From assembly GCA_964388105.1 (NCBI GenBank), contig CAYLYQ010000002.1, forward strand, positions 1 through 64,000: a DNA stretch of 64,000 bases, written 5' to 3'. The translations under genes and the position numbers were made by a program. Origin of the DNA: ZC4RG35 sp964388105. GTDB lineage: Bacteria; Actinomycetota; Acidimicrobiia; Spongiisociales; ZC4RG35. Every line of letters starts with the position of its first letter. The first letter of the stretch is position 1. Below the pieces are notes generated by a model. The model saw nothing but the letters and a program-made list of their open reading frames with translations. It did no database searches and had not been told where the DNA came from. Positions 30,038 to 36,956 of this stretch are shown here, one piece after another.

Positions 30038-31128
30038 CAGATGACTTCGTCGAGGACGGCGAGGAGGGCTTCGACCCCGTCGACCGTGTGGTCGCCCATG
30101 TGCCCGATCCTGAAGGTCCGGTCCTTGACCTGGCCGTACCCCGCTCCGACGACCCACCCTCTGGCCGCCATCGCCGCCACCACCCGATCGGGCTCGGGAT
30201 GGACGATGCAGGACACGGTCGGCGATCGACTCCCTTCCTGGGCGAGGAGGCCGAGGCCGGACCTCTCCGCCCACCGGACGGTGGTCGCTTGCATCTCGAG
30301 GTGCCGGTCCCAGCGGGCCTTCATGCCCTCGGCCAGGATGCGGCCCAGTTGGAACTCGAGGGCGTAGAGAAGGGACACGGCCGGGGTGGCAGGCGTCTGC
30401 TTCCGCATCGCAGACGGCACCAGGAGCTCGAGATCGAAGTACCAGCCGCGATCGGGCGCGACCTTCGCCCGATCCATCATCGCCTCGGACGCGGCCGCGA
30501 ATGCGAGACCTGGGGGCAGAGCCAGCGCCTTTTGCGAACCGGTGAGGATGAAGTCGACATTCCAATCATCCGGGAGGGTGCGCACCCCTCCGATCCCGGT
30601 CACCGAGTCGACGAGGAGGAGCGTGTCGGGGTGCGCGGAAACCGCGCCGGCGATCGCCTCGAGATCCTGAAGGGCGCCGGTGGAGGTCTCCGACTGCGAG
30701 AGGATCACCGCGTCATAACGCCGGGCGTCGAGCCGCTCTGCGAGCTCGGACGGCGAGTGCACGGATCCCCACTCCACCTCCCACCTGTCGACTTCCTTCC
30801 CGCACGCTTGCGCGATGGCGGCGAAGCGTCCCGAGAAGGCGCCGTCGACGAGGGCGAGCACGGGACCGTTCGCCACCCCGTTTCGGATCGCGGCTTCCAT
30901 GAGCCCAGAGGCCGACGACGCCGAGACGATGACCGGCCTCGTCGTTTGGAAGACCTCCGCCATGCCGATGGTGATGTACTCCATCAGCTCGCTGATGGCG
31001 GTTCCGCGGTGCCCGATCATCTGCGATGCCTGGGCTGCCAGGACGTCCGGGTGAACCTCGGTCGGCCCTGGGAGGAAGAACCGTCCTGGCTCGAGCTGAC
31101 GCCTTTGTGGCGGGCTCGGCAAGGTCAC
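30037..31128 (-). CDS. Class V aminotransferase, probable phosphoserine or serine aminotransferase
   Basis: This is a PLP enzyme of 363 residues. It has the FLPGPTEVHPDVL start, IGHRGTAISELM, a SQSETSTGALQ substrate loop and the PLP lysine in TGSQKALALPPG. This subgroup covers alanine-glyoxylate and serine-pyruvate aminotransferases, and in some lineages it replaces SerC. Overlap with serA argues for the phosphohydroxypyruvate to phosphoserine step. The exact substrate remains an inference. GTG 31128 starts four bases after the ctaF stop. Confidence 0.85.
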   Translation of the reverse strand: MTLPSPPQRRQLEPGRFFLPGPTEVHPDVLAAQASQMIGHRGTAISELMEYITIGMAEVFQTTRPVIVSASSASGLMEAAIRNGVANGPVLALVDGAFSGRFAAIAQACGKEVDRWEVEWGSVHSPSELAERLDARRYDAVILSQSETSTGALQDLEAIAGAVSAHPDTLLLVDSVTGIGGVRTLPDDWNVDFILTGSQKALALPPGLAFAAASEAMMDRAKVAPDRGWYFDLELLVPSAMRKQTPATPAVSLLYALEFQLGRILAEGMKARWDRHLEMQATTVRWAERSGLGLLAQEGSRSPTVSCIVHPEPDRVVAAMAARGWVVGAGYGQVKDRTFRIGHMGDHTVDGVEALLAVLDEVI

Positions 31129-31132
31129 GCGG

Positions 31133-31441
31133 TCAGCCGCCCCGAATGACGATGACGCCGAGGGCCGCCAGCACCACCGTGTAACAGGCGATCGCCAGGC
31201 CGAATCCGGCGGCGAAGAACCGGCTGAGGAATGCCTTCTCGAACCGGAGATGCATGAACCAGCCGATCACGATGAGGAACTTGAGGGAGGAGAGGGCGAT
31301 CAGGAGCATGGCGTTGAGGGCGCCCAGCTCCAATTCCCGGTCGATGTAGAACAGCGCCACCTCGATGGCGGTGAGGATCGCGAGGATCCCCGCGATCTTC
31401 CAGTACTGCGCCGGGCCCGGGTGGTGGTGCTCGGTGGTCAT
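31133..31441 (-). CDS. ctaF: Cytochrome c oxidase subunit IV
   Basis: This is a small oxidase subunit of 102 residues with three hydrophobic helices and a His-rich start (TTEHHHPGPAQYW). The segment SLKFLIVIGWFMHLRFE is the signature of prokaryotic COX4/CyoD-like subunits. The ATG at 31441 overlaps the ctaE stop (ATGA). It is fourth in the operon ctaC-ctaD-ctaE-ctaF and probably stabilises the enzyme. Confidence 0.9.
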   Translation of the reverse strand: MTTEHHHPGPAQYWKIAGILAILTAIEVALFYIDRELELGALNAMLLIALSSLKFLIVIGWFMHLRFEKAFLSRFFAAGFGLAIACYTVVLAALGVIVIRGG

Positions 31442-32052
31442 GCCGGTGGGACCGAGATCAGGTAGACGACCGTGAAGATGACGATCCAGATGATGTCGAC
31501 GAAGTGCCAGTACAGGCCGACCATCTCCAGGTTCAGACCGGACTTCTCGCTGAGACCCTTCTGGCGGTGGGAGATTCCCCAGAGGGAGAGAAGCATGATC
31601 ACACCGATGGCGACGTGGATCCCGTGGAAGCCGGTGAGGACGTAGAACGCCGACGCAGCCGGGTTGGTGGTCAGCTTCATGTCGTAGATCGTGATGAACT
31701 CGGTGAACTCGAAGACCTGCCCGCCGAGGAACACCGCACCCAGCGCGGCGGTGGCGAAGAGCCAGGTACGGGTCCCGTTCTGGTCGCCCCGGCTCAAGGC
31801 GTTGTGGGCCAGGACCATGGTCAAGGAGCTCATCAGCAGCACGAAGCTCGACACCGACGTGAACGGGATGTCGTAGATCTCCGCCGGATAGGTGCCCTCG
31901 AAGCCGCCCCGGTTCGAATAGAGGAGGTAGTTGGAGATCAACGCCCCGAAGAACAGGAACTCCGAGCTGAGGAAGACCCACATCCCGAGCTTGCGGGTGT
32001 CGATCCCCGTCGACTCGTGCTCGTGGGCGGCCTCGACCACGGTCTCAGCCAT
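31438..32052 (-). CDS. ctaE: Cytochrome c oxidase subunit III
   Basis: This 204-residue subunit III has five membrane helices. It starts with a His/Glu-rich leader, then KLGMWVFLSSEFLFFGAL, and continues with the conserved GFHGIHVAIGV and LYWHFVDIIWIVIF motifs. It supports proton uptake to the catalytic subunit. It overlaps ctaD by eight bases and ctaF by four. Confidence 0.96.
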   Translation of the reverse strand: MAETVVEAAHEHESTGIDTRKLGMWVFLSSEFLFFGALISNYLLYSNRGGFEGTYPAEIYDIPFTSVSSFVLLMSSLTMVLAHNALSRGDQNGTRTWLFATAALGAVFLGGQVFEFTEFITIYDMKLTTNPAASAFYVLTGFHGIHVAIGVIMLLSLWGISHRQKGLSEKSGLNLEMVGLYWHFVDIIWIVIFTVVYLISVPPA

Positions 32053-34078
32053 CCTGGTGCTCCTCGCCGGAATCGTGATCCTCGGTGTCGTGATGCTCGC
32101 CGTGCGGCTCCTCGACGGGCTCCATCCCCCAGCCGATCAGGGACGCCAGCACGATGATGGCGCCGATCACGATGAGGGCCTTGCCGGCTGCGCTCGTGTG
32201 ATAGATGATCCCGTAGAAGATCACGGGAATCCCCAGCGCGGTGAAGAACGGGTAGTAGCTCGGGTTGGGCAGATGGATGGTCTTGCCGGGGTTGCGCCCC
32301 TCCTCGTCGAGGCGAGCGACCAACTCGTCGGCCTCGGGACGGCGTACGGGGCGACCGTCGGCGTCTTCCGAGTACTTGACGTGCCAGAAGTGGTCGAGGC
32401 TCGTCACCTCCGGCGGGTTGGTGAAGTTGTGCTCCGGTGTGGGGTTCGGGATCATCCACTCGATGGTCCGGGCGTCCCACGGGTCCATCCCCGACAGCTC
32501 CCCGCGCCGCCTGCTCATCGCCCAGTTCACCATGAACACCAGGATCGACAAGGCGATGATGAACGCCCCGACGGTGACCACCATGTTCCACGAGTCGAGG
32601 CCCATCTCGGGGGCGTACTTCCAGGTCCGGCGCACCATGCCCTGCATGCCGAGCCAGTGCATCGGGGCGAAGGTGAGGTTGAACCCGATGAACATCAGCC
32701 AGTAGTGGAGCTTGCCGAGACCCTCGTTGAGGAGGCGCCCCGAGTACTTGGGGAACCAGTAGTAGAGGCCGGCGAAGAGCCCGAACACGGCGCCACCGAA
32801 GATCACGTAATGGAAGTGGGCCACGATGTAATAGGTGTCGGTCTGCTGCCAGTCCGACGGCACCACCGAGTGGGTGACCCCGGACAGCCCGCCGATGGTG
32901 AACATCGCGATGAACCCCATGGCGAACAACATGGCGCTGTTCAGCCGTAATCGACCACCCCACATGGTGCCCAGCCAGTTGAAGATCTTGATGCCGGTGG
33001 GGATGGCGATGGTCATCGTCGCCAGCCCGAACGCCGCCTGCGCCACCGGCGTGATGCCCGAGGAGAACATGTGGTGCGCCCACACGCCGAACCCCAGGAA
33101 CGCGATGGCCGCTCCCGCGAACACCACTGCCGAGTAGCCGAACAGCGGCTTGCGGGAGAACACGGGGAACACCTCGGACACGATCCCCATGGCAGGGAGG
33201 ATGAGGATGTACACCTCCGGGTGCCCGAAGAGCCAGAAGAGGTGCTGCCAGAGGATCGGATCTCCTCCCGCGTCGGCCGCGAAGAACAGTGACCCGAACT
33301 GCCGGTCGGTGGTGACCATGAAGAGCGCCACCGCGATGATCGGGAGCGAGAACAGGAGGAGGAAGGCCACGATCGTGGTCATCCACGCGAAGACCGGCAT
33401 GCGCAGCAGGCGCATGCCCCGCGCCCGCATGTTGAAGGTGGTGACGATGAAGTTGATCGAGGAGACCAGAGAGCTCAGGCCGATGATCTGGAGGCCGCCC
33501 GCCCAGTAGTCCATGGCAGTGCCTGGCGAGTACAACGGGCCGGCGTTGGGTTGGTAGCCGAACCAACCGCCGTCAGGCGAGGACGCCAGCCAGTTGAAGC
33601 TCCCGGGGCCGCCACCGGCCGCCAGGTTTCCGGGGATCCCGTCGGGCCCGATCGGCGGCAGGGAGGTGCCGAAGAAGAAGGTGGAGTACAAGAAGATCGC
33701 ACCGAAGAAGAAGATCCACCACGACAGGGCGTTGAGGCGGGGGAACGCCACGTCACGGGCACCGATCAGCAGCGGCAGCATGTAGTTCATGAACGCCGCC
33801 GAGGCCGGCATGACGAACAGGAAGATCATCGTGGTGCCGTGCATCGTGAAGATCGCGTTGTAGGCGCCCGCCGTCAGGAACTCGGAGTTCGCCTGGGCAA
33901 GCTGGATGCGGAGGAGGAGAGCCTCGAGGCCTCCCAGGACGAAGAAGAAGAAGGCGGCGTAGCCGTACATGATGCCGATCTTCTTGTGGTCGACGGTCGT
34001 GACCCACGACCAGAGGCCGGTGGTCGACTTCGGCCTCCGGAAGATCGAGGTGGCTGGGCGTTCGGCTGTGGCTGTCAT
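32045..34078 (-). CDS. ctaD: Cytochrome c oxidase subunit I (A1-type heme-copper oxidase)
   Basis: The catalytic oxidase subunit has 677 residues. Heme ligands are in TMHGTTMIF and VAHFHYVIFGG. The CuB/cross-linked His-Tyr motif is GHPEVYILILPAMG, whose Glu marks the A1 (D-channel) type, and WAHHMF supplies two more CuB histidines. Beyond the twelve usual helices a C-terminal extension adds two helices (YYPFFTALGIPVIFYGII and LIVIGAIIVLASLIGWG) and a His/Asp/Glu-rich tail. Proton-pumping and oxygen reduction follow from the family. Confidence 0.98.
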   Translation of the reverse strand: MTATAERPATSIFRRPKSTTGLWSWVTTVDHKKIGIMYGYAAFFFFVLGGLEALLLRIQLAQANSEFLTAGAYNAIFTMHGTTMIFLFVMPASAAFMNYMLPLLIGARDVAFPRLNALSWWIFFFGAIFLYSTFFFGTSLPPIGPDGIPGNLAAGGGPGSFNWLASSPDGGWFGYQPNAGPLYSPGTAMDYWAGGLQIIGLSSLVSSINFIVTTFNMRARGMRLLRMPVFAWMTTIVAFLLLFSLPIIAVALFMVTTDRQFGSLFFAADAGGDPILWQHLFWLFGHPEVYILILPAMGIVSEVFPVFSRKPLFGYSAVVFAGAAIAFLGFGVWAHHMFSSGITPVAQAAFGLATMTIAIPTGIKIFNWLGTMWGGRLRLNSAMLFAMGFIAMFTIGGLSGVTHSVVPSDWQQTDTYYIVAHFHYVIFGGAVFGLFAGLYYWFPKYSGRLLNEGLGKLHYWLMFIGFNLTFAPMHWLGMQGMVRRTWKYAPEMGLDSWNMVVTVGAFIIALSILVFMVNWAMSRRRGELSGMDPWDARTIEWMIPNPTPEHNFTNPPEVTSLDHFWHVKYSEDADGRPVRRPEADELVARLDEEGRNPGKTIHLPNPSYYPFFTALGIPVIFYGIIYHTSAAGKALIVIGAIIVLASLIGWGMEPVEEPHGEHHDTEDHDSGEEHQDG

Positions 34079-35127
34079 CTGCTCCCCTCGAGGAATGCGA
34101 CGAGGTCGTCGATCTCCTGGGCAGTCAAGGCCAGGTTGGGCATGTAGCTCCCGGGTTTCACCGAGGGTGGGTCGGCGAGCCAGCGCTTCAGGGCGTCGAT
34201 GCGGTCCTCGCCGAATTCCGGCAGGGCGGCCCCCGCGAACACCGAGCGTGAACCGAAGTGGGTGAGGTCCGGCCCGTTGAAGGCTTCGCGTGCGATCGCG
34301 GACCCGCCCTCACCATCCACCGTGTAGGCGTGGCACTGGGTGCAGCCGCGGTTCACGAACACCTGATACCCGTCCCAGGCCTGGGTTCCCTCATCGGGCA
34401 GGACTGCCGGCTGTTGCTGCGAAGCGACCCACGCCTCGAAGTCGGCGGCTGAGAGAGCCTGGACCCTGGCCCGCATCAGGGAGTGGGAGAGGCCGCAGAA
34501 CTCCGCGCAGTGGGCCCACCACTCGCCCGGCTCGTAGGACTCCATCCGCAGCTCGGTGATCTGGCCCGGCACGAGGTAACGCTTGCCGTGGAGGGAGGGA
34601 GCCCAGAAGTTGTGGATGACGTCCTCTGAGGTCATCTCGAGACAAGTCTCCTCCCCCGCCGGGATCACCAGCACGTTGGCGGTGTCGATGTCGTAGTCGG
34701 GGTAGTGGAACTCGAACCACCACTGATGGCCCGTGAGCTCGACCCGCATCGAGTCGGGCTCGCACCCCGTCATCTCGAAGACCCCGCGCACCGACGGCAC
34801 CGCGATGATGGCGAGGATCAGTGCGGGGACGACGGTCCAGGCGACTTCGAGCTTGGCGTTGCCGTGCAGCTGTTTCGGGTCCTTGGCGCCCTGCCGGTCG
34901 CGGAAGAGGACGATCAATGCGACGAGAGCCAGGACCACCAGCACGAAGACCACAGCCGCGATCCAGTAGACGTTCCAGAACATGGCGTCGAGACGCTCGG
35001 CATTCGGCCCGGCCGGCTCGAAGGTGGTGAGGACCGCATCCTCGATCTCGACAAAGCCACAGCCCGCGAGGACTGCAGCGATTCCCGCCAGCGCGAGAAG
35101 ACGAGTCAAACGACCGTGACGGGCCAT
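34075..35127 (-). CDS. ctaC: Cytochrome c oxidase subunit II fused to cytochrome c (caa3 type)
   Basis: This 350-residue lipoprotein (lipobox LAGC, Cys23) has two membrane helices, a cupredoxin CuA domain and a C-terminal cytochrome c domain. CuA ligands are His in DVIHNFWAPS and the HCAEFCGLSHSLM motif. Heme c binds at CTQCH, with the distal Met in SYMPNLAL. The fusion makes a caa3 oxidase that takes electrons directly from cytochrome bc or c. It overlaps ctaD (ATGA). Transcription probably starts at the TATGAT hexamer at 35136-35141. Confidence 0.97.
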   Translation of the reverse strand: MARHGRLTRLLALAGIAAVLAGCGFVEIEDAVLTTFEPAGPNAERLDAMFWNVYWIAAVVFVLVVLALVALIVLFRDRQGAKDPKQLHGNAKLEVAWTVVPALILAIIAVPSVRGVFEMTGCEPDSMRVELTGHQWWFEFHYPDYDIDTANVLVIPAGEETCLEMTSEDVIHNFWAPSLHGKRYLVPGQITELRMESYEPGEWWAHCAEFCGLSHSLMRARVQALSAADFEAWVASQQQPAVLPDEGTQAWDGYQVFVNRGCTQCHAYTVDGEGGSAIAREAFNGPDLTHFGSRSVFAGAALPEFGEDRIDALKRWLADPPSVKPGSYMPNLALTAQEIDDLVAFLEGSR

Positions 35128-35135
35128 CGCCGAGC

Positions 35136-35141
35136 ATCATA
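35136..35141 (-). promoter_or_regulatory. Leaderless promoter of the caa3 operon
   Basis: TATGAT on the minus strand, eight bases from the ctaC ATG, is close to the -10 consensus. TTGGTC at 35160-35165, 18 bases further upstream, may be the -35. It would drive ctaC-D-E-F and possibly the serine genes. Confidence 0.55.
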
Positions 35142-35182
35142 AGGAGAATCCGGACAGGCGACCAACTTACGGGACAGGGGTT

Positions 35183-35995
35183 TCAGCCGCCCCCTGAGCC
35201 GAGGGCGCGGCGGAGTTCCCCGGCCGTCAGAGCGACTTCGAAGTAGGCCGTGACCACGCCGTCCACGACGACGAACACGGTGGGCTCGACGACCAGTCCC
35301 CATTCCGCAACGGCCTCGACGTGGGCGGAGGTGCTCCCCGACCCGGCTCCCGGGTCCTCGACCGTCTCCACGTGAACGAAGTCGACCTCCCGGAAGTCCT
35401 GTGCCACGGTCTTCACCAGGTCGAGGACCGTGGCGCACGACGCGGTCAGGCAGTGTCCGGGCGACCCGAAGACCAGGACCGACGTCCCCGCAGCCACCGC
35501 CTCGTGGACCGAGGTGTCGTAGAAGGACGGATCCGGCTGCGCATCGGAGCTGATGCGCTCCAAGGGGTGATCGAAAGAGGTCCGGGTCCGGGACGCCGGC
35601 GCGGCCTCACCGATCTCGATGACCGGGCGCGATTCCAGCGCCTCGAACCCCAAGGGGCCGCCGAAGCGGTGGTCTCCTGCCGCGAAGGTGAGCTGGTACG
35701 TGCCCGCCTCGGGGACGTCGACCCGGAAGACGAAAGCCCCCCGTTCGTCCGGGACCAGCCACAGAAACTCGCCCTCGGACGAGGAAAGAGGCGAACCTTC
35801 CCGGGTGCGGAGGGTCGCCACTACCCCTTCCGGGACGGTGACGGGAGCGCTCGTGGACCGGTCGTAGAACTCGACGACCAGGCGTTGTGGCCCGAGCCCG
35901 ACGCCGCGCGACGATGCCAGGCGGGGGGAGGACACCGGGGCCGTCGAGCACGCGGCGACGGCGAGGGCGATCAGGAAGACGCCCGCCTTCCTCAC
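35183..35995 (-). CDS. Thioredoxin-fold lipoprotein with CX4C motif
   Basis: A 270-residue lipoprotein (lipobox AVAAC, Cys16) has an N-terminal beta-rich domain (QRLVVEFYDRSTSAPV to about residue 120) and a C-terminal thioredoxin-like domain. The latter holds Cys182 and Cys187 in GHCLTASCATVLD, spaced as CX4C rather than CXXC or CXXXC. It could deliver copper or reduce disulfides for the oxidase; no family assignment is certain. GTG 35995 overlaps the ctaB stop as GTGA, so it is made from the ctaB mRNA. Confidence 0.8.
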   Translation of the reverse strand: MRKAGVFLIALAVAACSTAPVSSPRLASSRGVGLGPQRLVVEFYDRSTSAPVTVPEGVVATLRTREGSPLSSSEGEFLWLVPDERGAFVFRVDVPEAGTYQLTFAAGDHRFGGPLGFEALESRPVIEIGEAAPASRTRTSFDHPLERISSDAQPDPSFYDTSVHEAVAAGTSVLVFGSPGHCLTASCATVLDLVKTVAQDFREVDFVHVETVEDPGAGSGSTSAHVEAVAEWGLVVEPTVFVVVDGVVTAYFEVALTAGELRRALGSGGG

Positions 35996-36897
35996 AGGAG
36001 GACGTCGAGCATGACCGCGGCGAACAGCGCGGCCAGATACAAGTTCGAGGTGCCGAACAGGGCCATCGCCCGAGACGGATCCCGATACACCCGCCAGGTG
36101 TCCCACAGGAACCAGGCTCCGAGCCCCAGCGCCCCGACCAGGTAGATCCACGACATGGGCGCCAAGGGCACCAGGATCAGGGAGGTGACCACCACGAGGG
36201 CGGTGTAGAGGAGCATCCGCCGTGTCGTCGCCTCCACCCCCGCCACCACGGGCATCATGGGCACCCCCGCTGCTTCGTAGTCGTCCCGGTAGCGCAGCGC
36301 CAGCGCCCAGAAGTGGGGTGGCGTCCAGTAGAAGACGATCAGGAAGAGCGCCCACGCGGCCGGCTCCACCGTCCCGGTGACGGCGGCCCAGGCGACGAGG
36401 ACCGGAGCCCCGCCGGCTGCCCCGCCGATGACGATGTTCTGAGGGGACCGCCGCTTGAGCGCGATCGTGTAGACGAAGACGTAGAAGAGGAGTGCGGCCG
36501 TGGAGATCGCCCCGGCCAGCCAGTTGCTGGTCACCCCGAGGACGACGAATCCGATCACCCCGAGCAGACACCCCTGGATCAGAGCGTGCGACGCCGGGAC
36601 CTGGTGACGAGCGAGGGGCCGGCGCTTCGTCCTCCTCATCACCTCGTCGATGTCCCGGTCCAGGTAGCTGTTCAAGGTGTTGGCGCCGGCGGCCGAAGCC
36701 GTGCCCCCGATCAGCGTGGCCACGACGAGCCATGTGCCGGGCCACCCCCGTCCCGCCAGGACCATGGCCGGGATGGTGGTGATCAGCAACAGTTCGATGA
36801 TGCGTGGCTTGGCCAGGGCCACGTAGGCGGCGAACCGGGAGCCGGTGGCCGTGGGGGCGGCCGGTGCATGACGCTCCGAGGCCGGGGAAGACGACAT
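35992..36897 (-). CDS. ctaB: Protoheme IX farnesyltransferase (heme O synthase)
   Basis: This UbiA-family membrane enzyme of 301 residues with about nine helices farnesylates heme b to heme O for cytochrome oxidase. Signature motifs are LAKPRIIELLLITT, GTASAAGANTLNSYLDRDID (first Asp-rich site), MRRTKRRPL and the second Asp site YRDDYEAAGVPMMPVV. There is no ctaA in the window. A TATCGT hexamer eight bases before the ATG suggests leaderless transcription. Confidence 0.96.
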   Translation of the reverse strand: MSSSPASERHAPAAPTATGSRFAAYVALAKPRIIELLLITTIPAMVLAGRGWPGTWLVVATLIGGTASAAGANTLNSYLDRDIDEVMRRTKRRPLARHQVPASHALIQGCLLGVIGFVVLGVTSNWLAGAISTAALLFYVFVYTIALKRRSPQNIVIGGAAGGAPVLVAWAAVTGTVEPAAWALFLIVFYWTPPHFWALALRYRDDYEAAGVPMMPVVAGVEATTRRMLLYTALVVVTSLILVPLAPMSWIYLVGALGLGAWFLWDTWRVYRDPSRAMALFGTSNLYLAALFAAVMLDVLL

Positions 36898-36905
36898 CGA
36901 GGGCG

Positions 36906-36947
36906 ACGATAGACGGGACAGGGAGGTAGGCCCGAGGCGGATACTCT
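36906..36947. promoter_or_regulatory. Divergent -10 elements of ctaB and the acylase gene
   Basis: TATCGT on the minus strand (36906-36911) precedes the ctaB ATG by eight bases. TACTCT on the plus strand (36942-36947) precedes the acylase ATG by nine. Both fit the leaderless pattern. Confidence 0.5.
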
Positions 36948-36956
36948 GGTGCCCCG

